Shown here: piece after piece, positions 44,865-53,208 of the stretch
How positions within the stretch are numbered: the stretch's first letter is position 1
Layout of the letters: each line of letters starts with the position of its first letter
Source of the DNA: Haloferula luteola
GTDB taxonomy: Bacteria; Verrucomicrobiota; Verrucomicrobiia; Verrucomicrobiales; Akkermansiaceae
Reading direction: 5' to 3'
Length of the DNA: 64,000 nt
NCBI RefSeq assembly: GCF_014201715.1
Contig: NZ_JACHFD010000003.1
Coordinates: 62,001 to 126,000, forward strand
Position numbers and translations under genes: made by a program
Notes under the pieces: model-generated
The model's input: only the letters and a program-made list of their open reading frames with translations
Databases searched by the model: none
What the model was told of the DNA's origin: nothing

Positions 44865-47086
44865 TGGACCACGCTGCCATCACGATAGGCAACATCCTCC
44901 TGCGGATACATCATCGCCTCACTGAGCAGCGTGCCCATGCCCGAATGGAGGCGGATCTTCGAGACATAACCGCAAAGCACCCGCAGGTTGTTACCAAAGG
45001 GCAGGGTCCCGTTCGCCTGGCAGGCGGCGAAGATCTCGTGATTGTTGGCGTCGGGGCAGGTGTCCGAGAGAGGACTGCATGTCATGAGGAACATCCACTT
45101 GAGTTTTCCTCCCGCACCGTACTTCGGGATGCTGGCGCTGCGGACCCAATAGGTGGCACCCGTGTCCCGGTTCAAGGTAAGCGGATAGTAGTGTGAGGGG
45201 CCCGTCGTGAAAGTGCCGTTTCCGAACGGAACGGTTCCACCTGCCGATGCAACACCATGGCCCATGAAAAACCCCATATCGTAGTCGTTGAATGGGTTGC
45301 TGCCTGAAGCAAAAGCCGCAACAGGGTTGGAAATGTTGTCACGATTCTTCGAGTCTTGTTGCCAGAAAAGGCACTTCCATCCTTTGATGTCCCCCAACCC
45401 GGGCAACTTTCGGTTATTGGCGTTCTTGGCCCGTCCTCGGATTTCGTCGGTAATTCTGTCGAGAGAGCTGAGTTTTTTCCAAGGGCCCCACGCATTGGGT
45501 ATCGGCGTTCCGCCCGTGGTTGTGAAGTGCTCCATCCAGGTTTCGCGATAGTTGGAGTACGAGAAATTCTCCCCCCATCCGCCCTGGGGTTCTGTGAGAA
45601 TGAGCGCTTTATGGGTGCGCACACCAGCATTGACGAAGTGCGTGGTGCCTGTTAGCCCAGCGCCTCCTACTTCAAGATCGACTTGATAACGACCGGCCGG
45701 GACGGGAGTGCCGCTGGAATTCGTCCCATCCCAAGTTTGCCGAATCTCTAAAGGATATTCGTCTGGAAACCAATCCCATTCACGGACCACATTCTCGTTC
45801 TCGTCCAGAATTCGGAGAAACGTCATTCCTTGAGGATCTGAGAGGATATCAGCGGAAATCACGGTTGCCGCTGGAAGATCCGGATCAACGGGGGCGATCT
45901 GGTTTTCGCTGATCCGGAAGTTCATCGCCAGGTGGCTACCGAAATCGAGCGTGAAAGAGGAGGCTGCAGAGCGCAGAATCCCGCCAGTCTGTCCGTTGGA
46001 TGTTGCCGGCTGGTCAGTCAATGAGTCCACCACGACGTGGGCGGTGTGGGCTCCCGGTGAGAGATACCACCAATCGACCTCGCCAATGAATCCATTTCCC
46101 GAGTCACTGGGTCGGCACCTGCCATGCACCTCACCATCAATCACCAAATCAACCGCATTGGCACTGATGCCAGCGGGTAGATTCACAGTGACAAGAAACT
46201 GACGCGGTGCGCTGCCTTGAAGAACGGGAGCCAGTGTCGCGCCAAAGGTGGTGATACCGTCGCCGCCACTGGGGTCGCTGGGAATGGTTGGGGTGTCCTG
46301 ATGCAGACGCACCCGGTAAAAGCGTTTCGGAGCGTGAGTGAACTGTCCCCAAGTGCCGATGTCTCCGATGACCGGAATCTGCTTTGCGCAAAGTTTCCAG
46401 TTCACGAGATCATCAGAACCTTCGATGTCGTAGAGCGAATCTCCCTCGCCCTCCCACGCGAGAAGGTAGCGACCATCCGACAACCGCTCCTGGAAAAGGA
46501 TTTCTGGTGCGCTACTGAGGGAGCACCACATCCATCCAGCCACTGCCGGGTTTCCATCAGACAAACTCCCTTCATCAAAGGAACTTTTCCCGGTGGTGTC
46601 GCTATCGTCTGGATCCTCTTTCGGTGGTTTTTCCTCCGGCCCACGCCTGAGGACTCCGCGGCTTTCTAGCAGCAGATGGAAGCGGTCCAATTTCTTGGCG
46701 TCGCTTTTCCTCTCGGCGGGGATCGCGGCCGCACGGGAGGCCTTCGCCTCCGCAGGCGACAGGACGCGAGGTGGGCTATCCGCTTCGTAGGGATTTCGGA
46801 AGCCGAGCATCTCCTCGTAATTGCTCACCCCATCGCCGTCGGCATCACCATCGGGGTGATTGGCGATGTTGGCTTCGAACGTCTGGCCGCTGTGATGGCG
46901 GGCGAAAATGGCCTCCCAAAGATCGTCCCATCCGTCCCCGTCCATGTCCCCGTTATGGAGATGGAGGCGACCAGTGGGTGGAATCCGCTTCTGCACCTCA
47001 GAAGAGCTGGGTTCGGCCAACAGGAGCGAAGATGGCGAGATAACCATGCCGACAATTACAGACGGAATCGAAAGATATTTTTTCAT
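44684..47086 (-). CDS. Large secreted protein: calcium repeats, FlgD-Ig-like domain, His/Cys peptidase-like domain
   Basis: 800 residues from the ATG at 47086 with a signal peptide (MKKYLSIPSVIVGMVISPSS, ending LLLAEP). Residues 47-93 have thrombospondin-3/EF-hand-like calcium loops (DMDGDGWDD; DADGDGVSNYEEM). Residues about 170-300 include SLYDIEGSDDLVNWKLCAKQ, a module common in Verrucomicrobiota secreted proteins. A FlgD-Ig-like domain lies near 430-475 (TWDGTNSSGTPVPAGRYQVDL). The C-terminal third has MGFFMGHGVAS with His610 and LKWMFLMTCSPLSD with Cys670, a spacing and context like clan CD (caspase/gingipain) or DUF6345-type domains; activity is inferred. Paralogue B follows after 4 bp. 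The last 60 residues are duplicated upstream of paralogue A. Confidence 0.8.
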   Translation of the reverse strand: MKKYLSIPSVIVGMVISPSSLLLAEPSSSEVQKRIPPTGRLHLHNGDMDGDGWDDLWEAIFARHHSGQTFEANIANHPDGDADGDGVSNYEEMLGFRNPYEADSPPRVLSPAEAKASRAAAIPAERKSDAKKLDRFHLLLESRGVLRRGPEEKPPKEDPDDSDTTGKSSFDEGSLSDGNPAVAGWMWCSLSSAPEILFQERLSDGRYLLAWEGEGDSLYDIEGSDDLVNWKLCAKQIPVIGDIGTWGQFTHAPKRFYRVRLHQDTPTIPSDPSGGDGITTFGATLAPVLQGSAPRQFLVTVNLPAGISANAVDLVIDGEVHGRCRPSDSGNGFIGEVDWWYLSPGAHTAHVVVDSLTDQPATSNGQTGGILRSAASSFTLDFGSHLAMNFRISENQIAPVDPDLPAATVISADILSDPQGMTFLRILDENENVVREWDWFPDEYPLEIRQTWDGTNSSGTPVPAGRYQVDLEVGGAGLTGTTHFVNAGVRTHKALILTEPQGGWGENFSYSNYRETWMEHFTTTGGTPIPNAWGPWKKLSSLDRITDEIRGRAKNANNRKLPGLGDIKGWKCLFWQQDSKNRDNISNPVAAFASGSNPFNDYDMGFFMGHGVASAGGTVPFGNGTFTTGPSHYYPLTLNRDTGATYWVRSASIPKYGAGGKLKWMFLMTCSPLSDTCPDANNHEIFAACQANGTLPFGNNLRVLCGYVSKIRLHSGMGTLLSEAMMYPQEDVAYRDGSVVQSWGYVWSKSENKGAGKIARAVYWPECKFDAIPGVDHEHVPPLQAHSSQMELKFTDFSNL

Positions 47087-47589
47087 ATATTTCCTAATGG
47101 GAAAAATAGCGAATCCAAAACCTCCGCAGGTGTTATGAAACACAAACGGCGCTGACAGGATCATCCCCAACGACAGGCACAATGAAGCCTCTCCGAAAAA
47201 AACGAAGCCTCAAAACCACGTTGGATATGAACAGGTAACAACCGCATCGACCGCATGGCAAGCATGAAGATGCCTCTTGGCAAAATCAGGCCCCAATTGG
47301 ATATCACGAGGCAAACCGAGAGACAAACAGACCCAGATATCTCCCCATGTAGCGAGCGAGAATCATGCTCGTATCGTCCTTTGCACAGGCGATAGGCAGA
47401 GTGACTACTGAGTGTGTGCGGAAGTAGGGCACGACGTCGTGCAAGATGAAAATCAGCCTGCTTTCCTCGTCCTTCGGCACCTCGACAAGGATGTCTATCG
47501 AGAGGATGTCGAGGTGAGTCGTGGGCACTTTCATCAAAAGCCGAGTCAAGCGAATCAACGAGGAACCCGACGAGTTGGAGACGGGACCT
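47087..47589. other. Intergenic region with no supported gene
   Basis: About 500 bp upstream of the leftward 800-residue gene, so it must contain its promoter. Open frames exist on both strands, but codon use is irregular and none has a plausible start or neighbour. One minus-strand frame (about 47304-47500) encodes protein-like sequence (LDILSIDILVEVPKDEESRL) and may be a relic. Confidence 0.4.
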
Positions 47590-47797
47590 TTTGCCCCCGC
47601 GGAACATGCCACGGACCTCTCCGATCTCGCCGATGTCGAACCATCAGGTGTCGAGGACATCACGGGCGATGGGGTCCCCGCCTCGGGCAACTGAAACCGT
47701 GCTGAGCGACGACGGTGAGGTCCAATCCATCCGCCTCACTCCTTCCTCCCAAGACTCCCCCCGGCGTTTCCTTCGGTTGGAGGTTTCCGCTCCCTGA
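47590..47797 (+). pseudogene. Frameshifted relic of a metalloprotease-like gene 3' end
   Basis: The reading frame through GVEDITGDGVPASG corresponds to SEDLAGDWVPATG near the end of the protein at 39260-42124, then a single extra base (GGGCAACTG versus GGGAACTG, near 47686) shifts the frame. In the shifted frame TETVLSDDGEVQSIRLTPS to RRFLRLEVSAP matches the last 37 residues. No upstream domains remain. It is the same strand as the intact gene, so it is the tail of a lost second copy. Confidence 0.8.
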
Positions 47798-47871
47798 AGC
47801 TTCCCATCAAATCCAGTCTTTGACCACAGGCCGCAGATTCTTCACATGGCTCGCGGGCCACAGGAGGCATT
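47689..47871. repeat. Direct repeat copy 2 (relic tail plus downstream)
   Basis: Partner of 42016-42199, offset 5673 bp through the coding part and 5672 bp after it. Downstream identity includes the CATGGCTCGCGG and CACAGGAGGCATT segments. The remaining stretch to 48207 contains no gene. Confidence 0.85.
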
Positions 47872-48207
47872 TCAGTCGAGAAAAGAAACTTCCATTGTCG
47901 GGTTTTGCCCGAAAAGCACGTTACTCAAGCCAACCTCGTCGAAGCAACCCTCCTCCCGAATTCTCAAAGCTCCCCCCCCTCTTCCCCAAGCTCCCAAGGA
48001 TCCACGCTCTCCTCATAAAGAATTCTGCGGGTCTTGCCCACGGCCCACCCACCGACGCATCTCTCTTAACCATCACCCATGAGCACGCTGAGCCAAGACT
48101 CTTCCCAGGATCACTCCCCATCTGGAGGGCGACTTCGGAAACTCGTTCAGAATTCGCCGTGTTCCCATCGATACGGATGCCATGCGCCGCCTGCAACCTT
48201 GCGACCC

Positions 48208-49638
48208 ATGAAAACTCCCCTCTCAGCCTGCCGAGGACTCACGTGGATTCTCTATTTCCTCGCGGCCACTTGTGCCTTCTCCAGTGCTCGACCGCGTGTC
48301 TTGGTCACCACCGACGGTGAAGCGGACGACCGTTGCTCCATGGTGAGATTCCTTCTCTCCTGCAACGAATTCGATGTCGAAGGCATCGTCAACAGCAGTT
48401 CCCAGTTCCACTGGCAAGGAGGACAGGGGTGGAATGCCTTCCATGACCCGACATGGGTCAGGGACTCCGTGGGGCTCTATCAAAAGGTCTACGACCAACT
48501 TCGAATTCACGATCCCGCCTATCCCCATCCCGACCTTCTCCTTTCAAAGTGGAAGATCGGAAACATCCAAGGCGTCGGTGAGGACCAGGAACGCAGCGAG
48601 GGAGCCGAATGGATTGCCCAAGTCCTGCTCGATGATTCCGATACTCGCCCACTCTGGATTCAAGCCTGGGGCGGATGCAACACCCTCGCTCGCGCCTTAC
48701 GAATCATACAGGAAGAACACCCCGATCGCATGACCGAAGTGGCGACCCGCCTCCGGCTCTTCCTGATTTGGGAACAAGATGAAACCTATCAGAAATCGAT
48801 CCGCCCCGTTTGGGAACCCCTGGGAGTCACCACCATCATCTCGGATCAGTTCGATTGCATGGCCTACATCTGGCCCAAAGTTCTTCCTGACTCCGTCAAA
48901 ACTTACCTGGAAGCGGATTGGATGAAGAAACATCTCTTGCGCGGGCATGGCCCTCTCGCCTCTTCCTACGAAGCCCTTGATGGGGCCTTCCACGCTGAAG
49001 GTGATACGCCTGCCTTCCTCCATGCCATTCCCAATGGTTTGCGCAGTCTGGAATCACCTGCATGGGGGGGATGGGGTGGACGCTACATTGAAGTTCGACC
49101 GAATGTCTGGATGGATCCCCCACCTGCCCCAGATTGGAAACACCCCGAGGGTCAGATCTCCATCCACAACAGTTGGTCCAAGAAGCTCGAAAACGTGACC
49201 GACCCTGCCGAACAGACTCTTCGAACCCACTACTTCAAACCCATCTGGCGCTGGCTGCCTGCCGTGCAGAATGATTTTGCCGCCCGCGCGGATTGGTGCG
49301 TCAAGGACTACGCTTCTGCCAATCATCCCCCACAGGTGAAATTGAAGGACACTCCGCTCGACCTCTTCGCTGTCCCCGGAGAAACTCTCACCCTCGACGC
49401 CTCCGCAACTCGCGATCCCGATGGCGACTCTCTTCAATTCCAGTGGTGGGCGTACCTCGAAACCAGCCAGATCTATCCCCAGAACCACGAATGGGAGTCC
49501 TCTCCCAAAGTGACGTTGACCTTCCCCGCCAAAGCCCAGCCGGGAGAAGCCCTGCACATGATCTGCGAAGTCACCGACAACGGATCTCCTCCCCTCACCC
49601 GCTATCAGCGCGTCGTCATCCGAGCGAAGAAGCCTTAA
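48208..49638 (+). CDS. Secreted DUF1593 / Sde182-like nucleoside-hydrolase-fold protein
   Basis: 476 residues from ATG 48208 with a signal peptide (LTWILYFLAATCAFSSA). The N-terminal domain resembles inosine-uridine nucleoside hydrolases: RVLVTTDGEADDRCSMVRFLL (30-50) carries the Asp-rich metal-binding motif, then DVEGIVNSSSQFHWQGG, RPLWIQAWGGCNTLARAL and the far DAAFHAEGDTPAFLH-like stretch. The C-terminal about 100 residues are an Ig-like domain (LDASATRDPDGDSLQFQWWAYLE ... LHMICEVTDNGSPPLTRYQRV), the usual partner in cellulose-binding protein Sde182. Function in polysaccharide use is inferred. The frame is open 43 codons upstream without a signal peptide, so the later ATG is preferred. Confidence 0.88.
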   Translation: MKTPLSACRGLTWILYFLAATCAFSSARPRVLVTTDGEADDRCSMVRFLLSCNEFDVEGIVNSSSQFHWQGGQGWNAFHDPTWVRDSVGLYQKVYDQLRIHDPAYPHPDLLLSKWKIGNIQGVGEDQERSEGAEWIAQVLLDDSDTRPLWIQAWGGCNTLARALRIIQEEHPDRMTEVATRLRLFLIWEQDETYQKSIRPVWEPLGVTTIISDQFDCMAYIWPKVLPDSVKTYLEADWMKKHLLRGHGPLASSYEALDGAFHAEGDTPAFLHAIPNGLRSLESPAWGGWGGRYIEVRPNVWMDPPPAPDWKHPEGQISIHNSWSKKLENVTDPAEQTLRTHYFKPIWRWLPAVQNDFAARADWCVKDYASANHPPQVKLKDTPLDLFAVPGETLTLDASATRDPDGDSLQFQWWAYLETSQIYPQNHEWESSPKVTLTFPAKAQPGEALHMICEVTDNGSPPLTRYQRVVIRAKKP

Positions 49639-49773
49639 AATTTACCGGATCGACTCGAAGCAAGTCCACCTCACGTAACCACCTCAGCCCCGCCCGATAC
49701 AGAAGACTCCCACCGAGAACGCAATCCATTCCCATTTCTTGCTGAATCCTAAAATCGAAATGAGGAAGGATTC

Positions 49774-50215
49774 ATGGTCATCCATCGCACGAAAAACTTA
49801 CGAATTCTTCCGTTCATCGCAATCACGGCCGTTCAAGCTGAAGTCATTCCTGGCACTCCTGATTTTCCGACTCTGAACATGATGACCTATGGAGGTAAAA
49901 ACCTTCGGGAGGCCCTCACCCTCACCCTCACCCTTGCAGGTGTGCCGCTGTGACCCGACGATCGATCCCGATAAGGCCCAACTGACCTTCTCTGCGAATA
50001 AGGCCGCCACGGATTTCATGATTACCCTCGTGAAAGAAAAATGCATCTCGCAGCCCACCCTTAGCGACGCTGCCGAGGTGAGGCACTCCCTCGTTGGAAA
50101 AACTTATTCTCTCAACTTTCTCGCCGTTCATGGAGAGATCCGACTACGACGGAGAATTCCGGTTTGGCGAGCTGCTAGAATCCCAGTGGTTCATTGTAGT
50201 GGCTTCGCCTAAAAG
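49774..50215 (+). pseudogene. Probable broken gene for a small secreted protein
   Basis: From ATG 49774 a 59-residue frame begins with a good signal peptide (PFIAITAVQA) and ends at 49953. The next frame continues in protein-like sequence (DPTIDPDKAQLTFSANKAAT ... KTYSLNFLAVHGE), and the third frame after about 50130 gives SDYDGEFRFGELLESQWFIV. These pieces in three frames read as one about 145-residue protein interrupted by two frameshifts. A CCCTCA hexamer repeated three times (49913-49930) lies just before the first break. Sequencing error is possible. No family recognised. Confidence 0.4.
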
Positions 50216-50237
50216 TCTCTGCAACGGTCGAGGCACC

Positions 50238-50612
50238 ATGGGATGGATGAGAACCATACTACTCGGCGATATCGGAAATCGACTCGATATTAGCGACACT
50301 GAACAGGAGATCGCTTCCCTTAAGGAAGTTCAAAAATGCACCACCAAGTCGATCTCGGATCGAGAGGATCAGATCGATCAACTTCTTAGGGAAGTGGGAA
50401 CCCAGAAACTGGCCATCCAAGCCCTTACGAGATTCATCGTCTCTAAAGGCATCATCCTTCAGGATGAATTGGATGATTTTATCAAGGAAGTCGACGCGGA
50501 GGATGGAGTGATCGATGGCCAAATGACGATCGATCCTTCGTCACGGCGCCTCCACTTCCCGAAGAAATCAGTTGAAGACGGAACGTTCCGAAAAATGCCC
50601 CCCCAGAAATAA
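50238..50612 (+). CDS. Small coiled-coil protein, hypothetical
   Basis: 124 residues from ATG 50238 (MGWMRTILLGDIGNRLDISD). Residues 20-55 predict a coiled coil (DTEQEIASLKEVQKCTTKSISDR, EDQIDQLLREV), then a helical region LAIQALTRFIVSKGIILQDELDDFIKEVDAEDGVIDGQM. The arrangement of a coiled coil followed by a short IVSKG-type helix pair looks like a small conserved cytoplasmic protein rather than chance, but I do not know its function. It lies directly after the broken secreted gene on the same strand. The open frame continues 48 codons upstream into the third frame of that region. Confidence 0.6.
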   Translation: MGWMRTILLGDIGNRLDISDTEQEIASLKEVQKCTTKSISDREDQIDQLLREVGTQKLAIQALTRFIVSKGIILQDELDDFIKEVDAEDGVIDGQMTIDPSSRRLHFPKKSVEDGTFRKMPPQK

Positions 50613-50973
50613 CCTACGGCATCGAAGTCGAGCGTCCCCCCCACAGAGTTGGACGGGGAAATAGGGAAACTGGGGGCTGACGAACAAACGTTCCCATGAG
50701 ACCGGCGCAAGGTCTTAGTCCGACCACGATCCTCCCCTCAAACGGTCAGAGTCCGATCCAATAATCACCGAAGAATCTGCGGCGACTCATCGCTGGCCTG
50801 CCCACCAAAACCATCAAGAGAACGAATCCTGACTCCGTCGTATTCCTGTAAATCTCGGTCGCCACGAGGCGCGGGCAAGCGATCAGGGTCTTCATTTCCT
50901 CGTCACGGCCTGACCGAGCCATGGCCAACGCCATCGGCTACGGCGCCTTGTTTCGAATTTTGAGCACCGCCCA
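50613..50973. other. Intergenic region, possible gene relic on minus strand
   Basis: 361 bp without a convincing gene. A minus-strand frame (about 50746-50934) encodes RDEEMKTLIAC and TEIYRNTTESGFVLLMVLVG, protein-like but only 62 codons, preceded by an in-frame stop. No terminator seen. Confidence 0.4.
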
Positions 50974-51777
50974 TCAGCTTCCCAACCGCCAGACGCCATC
51001 GCTCGGTCCCAAGCGAAAGACTTCGCCTTCTTCCACTCGTCCACAAGACAACATGCCGTTCCTCCACTCCACCCAGCGAGCGCCGTGGGGATTCAGGTAG
51101 GCCCCGGTATTGATGACCAACTTTCCTCGGCGATGCCAAATTCCGTGATGATGAAAATGCCCAATCACCAACACCTCAGCCCGTGGAAAATACGTTTCGG
51201 CAAACTTCGCCGCTTCATCCGCTTGGCAGGCCCAGACCCGAAGAATTTCCAACGCGCGACGCGGTGGATTCACCGCATCCAGTGCGCGACGAAAAATCGT
51301 GCGGCCCTTGGGGATCCCAGGAGGCTTGAGCGTCCGTGCGATTTCCCGAGCCAACATGAGTCGGGCGGTGGCATCATGCTTCGCTTCTTGATGCTCTGCC
51401 CATAGGACTTTCAACTGCTCCATGCGGGCAAACGCTTCACGACTCCAAGGTGAGCCGCCCCACATCACGGCATCGCCGTGGCAGGCCACGATGCGACCCT
51501 CGCACCATTCCACCCAACCCTTTCCCGACCAACCTGGATCGTGATTCCCAGAAAGAAATACCGTCTCCACTCCCAGATCGGCACAGAGCCCTTGCAAATC
51601 ATCCAGTAGGGCCTCCGCCCGCGGCCGAAACACTTTGGCAAGCTCCTGCCAGGTGTCGCCATTGAAGACCACCGTCGCGACCCCTTCCAATAGGGGCCGG
51701 AGCTGTTCCACCGATTGAATCTTCGACGCCGGATGCCCGAGATGAAGATCGCTTAAAATGCGCACCGGTTCTCTCAT
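50974..51777 (-). CDS. Calcineurin-like metallophosphoesterase
   Basis: 267 residues. All five metallophosphatase blocks are present: [10 protein letters not shown] (Asp10, His12), VVFNGDTWQ (Asp41), LSGNHDPGW (Asn78, His79), ACHGDAV and [11 protein letters not shown]. It therefore binds two metals and hydrolyses a phosphoester. The layout resembles UDP-2,3-diacylglucosamine hydrolase-like enzymes, but the substrate is not determinable. No signal peptide. Its ATG overlaps the rlmB-like stop (ATGA), so the two genes are translationally coupled. Confidence 0.88.
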   Translation of the reverse strand: MREPVRILSDLHLGHPASKIQSVEQLRPLLEGVATVVFNGDTWQELAKVFRPRAEALLDDLQGLCADLGVETVFLSGNHDPGWSGKGWVEWCEGRIVACHGDAVMWGGSPWSREAFARMEQLKVLWAEHQEAKHDATARLMLAREIARTLKPPGIPKGRTIFRRALDAVNPPRRALEILRVWACQADEAAKFAETYFPRAEVLVIGHFHHHGIWHRRGKLVINTGAYLNPHGARWVEWRNGMLSCGRVEEGEVFRLGPSDGVWRLGS

Positions 51778-52469
51778 GCTTCTGGAAGACGTTGCCGAAC
51801 TGCTTCATACAAGCACACCCCGGCCGAGACCGAAACGTTCAGGCACTCGACCTGACCCGCCATGGGCAAGCGCGCGAGGAAATCACAATTCTCCTCAGTC
51901 AACCGGCGCATCCCTTTTTCCTCCGCCCCCATCACCAAGGCCAGCGGCCCCTTCAAATCCAATTCATACAAGGACTTCTCCGCCCGGTCGGAAGTCCCCA
52001 CAAACCACACTCCGGCATCTTTGAGCCGCTCCATCGTCCGGGCGAGATTCGTCACCTGAACAAACGGCACATGATCGGCGGCCCCCACCGAGATCCGACG
52101 CACCGTTTCCGTAATCGCGACCTGTTTGTCCTTGGGGGCGATCACCGCGTGCACCCCAGCACCATCCGCGGTTCGGAGAATCGCACCGAGATTGTGTGGA
52201 TCCTGCACGCAGTCGAGAACCAACAGGAAGGGCACCGGAGTCTCTGCCACAATGCGCATCAACTCCTCCTCAACCATCGAAGGCACGACGATCTCCGTGG
52301 CAGGTTTGACGTGGCGGTTTTCGCGGGCTTCGCGCCCCGGGCGTTTTGGTTTCACGCCCGCAGCATGGAAATGCCCATGCCCTCGCCGCAAGCCGATTGC
52401 CCGTCGCGGAACTTGAAACTTTTCACCTGAGGCTGGAGGCTTGCCCGAAGTGACCGACGAGCGCTTCAT
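51774..52469 (-). CDS. RlmB/TrmH-like SPOUT RNA 2'-O-methyltransferase lacking the usual N-terminal domain
   Basis: About 231 residues from the ATG at 52469. The trefoil-knot methylase is intact: [21 protein letters not shown] (motif 1), [40 protein letters not shown] (motif 2) and IP-like [30 protein letters not shown] (motif 3), very close to E. coli RlmB, which methylates G2251 of 23S rRNA. The 80 N-terminal residues are basic and Arg/Pro-rich and lack the L30e-like substrate domain of RlmB. The divergent membrane-protein gene begins within its 5' end, so a later GTG (52355, 193 residues) is also possible. Target RNA uncertain. Confidence 0.8.
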   Translation of the reverse strand: MKRSSVTSGKPPASGEKFQVPRRAIGLRRGHGHFHAAGVKPKRPGREARENRHVKPATEIVVPSMVEEELMRIVAETPVPFLLVLDCVQDPHNLGAILRTADGAGVHAVIAPKDKQVAITETVRRISVGAADHVPFVQVTNLARTMERLKDAGVWFVGTSDRAEKSLYELDLKGPLALVMGAEEKGMRRLTEENCDFLARLPMAGQVECLNVSVSAGVCLYEAVRQRLPEA

Positions 52470-53151
52470 CCCCTTCTCCCTCCAGCATGGACTTATCGCC
52501 CTGGGAGGCTTCATCGCCATCGCTATATGCGTCGTGGCCGGACGACGACGGGGCACTCCCGAGCGAGTCGCCCGAGCCCTCCTCACCTTCATCACCCTCG
52601 GCAGCTACGCGGTGTCCCAATGGGCGTGGTCACAGGTTCCTAGCGAGGTCTCGCTCGACAACCTGGTTCCCTTTCACCTTTGTGATATCGCCTCCTTTAT
52701 CGCCGGATTTGCGCTCATCACTCGCCGTCGCACGCTCATCCTCCTGACCTACTTCTGGGGCTTGGCTGGAACCCTTCAGGGAATCGCCACACCGGCTCTC
52801 GACTTTGCCCCACCCCACCCGGTGGCCATCGCCTTCTTTCTCCAACATTTTTCGGTGATTGCCGCGGCCGTCTATTTCCCTGCAGCCGAGGGATGGCGGC
52901 TCGCCGAACCCTGGTGGCATGAGCCTCTCAAGGCCTTTGCCTGGCTCAACGTCTATGTGGTCTTCGCAGTCCTCGCCAATGGCCTGCTGGGCACCAATTT
53001 CGGCTTCCTTGCCGCCAAGCCGACGACGCCGTCCCTTCTCGATCACCTCGGCCCCCACCCCTACTATATCATTTGGTTGGAGATCATCGCACTGGTGCTT
53101 TTCGCCCTGCTGTCCCTCCCGGTTCGAAAGGGTCATCGTGGCTCCCCATGA
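52450..53151 (+). CDS. TIGR02206-like (YwaF) integral membrane protein
   Basis: About 233 residues from GTG 52450 (TTG 52441 is an alternative). Seven hydrophobic segments are visible ([78 protein letters not shown]). Family markers are the opening [18 protein letters not shown] with the PFHxC motif, and a central [14 protein letters not shown]. Function of this family is unknown. Its start overlaps the divergent methylase gene by up to 20-29 bp, so both share one short promoter zone. Confidence 0.85.
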   Translation: MTDERFIPFSLQHGLIALGGFIAIAICVVAGRRRGTPERVARALLTFITLGSYAVSQWAWSQVPSEVSLDNLVPFHLCDIASFIAGFALITRRRTLILLTYFWGLAGTLQGIATPALDFAPPHPVAIAFFLQHFSVIAAAVYFPAAEGWRLAEPWWHEPLKAFAWLNVYVVFAVLANGLLGTNFGFLAAKPTTPSLLDHLGPHPYYIIWLEIIALVLFALLSLPVRKGHRGSP

Positions 53152-53208
53152 TGCCCCCCGCGCCCCTTGCCTCTTGCCACAAGCCGCGGCCTGCCTGAAT
53201 GTCCCGCC

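Noticed and set aside
47161-47607. 148-codon open frame on the minus strand upstream of the 800-residue gene
   Set aside because: Ser/His/Arg-rich with no recognisable domain or start signal; overlaps other equally poor frames.
49913-49930. CCCTCA hexamer repeated three times as a phase-variation tract
   Set aside because: Hexamer slippage does not change the reading frame, so it cannot by itself switch the frame seen there.
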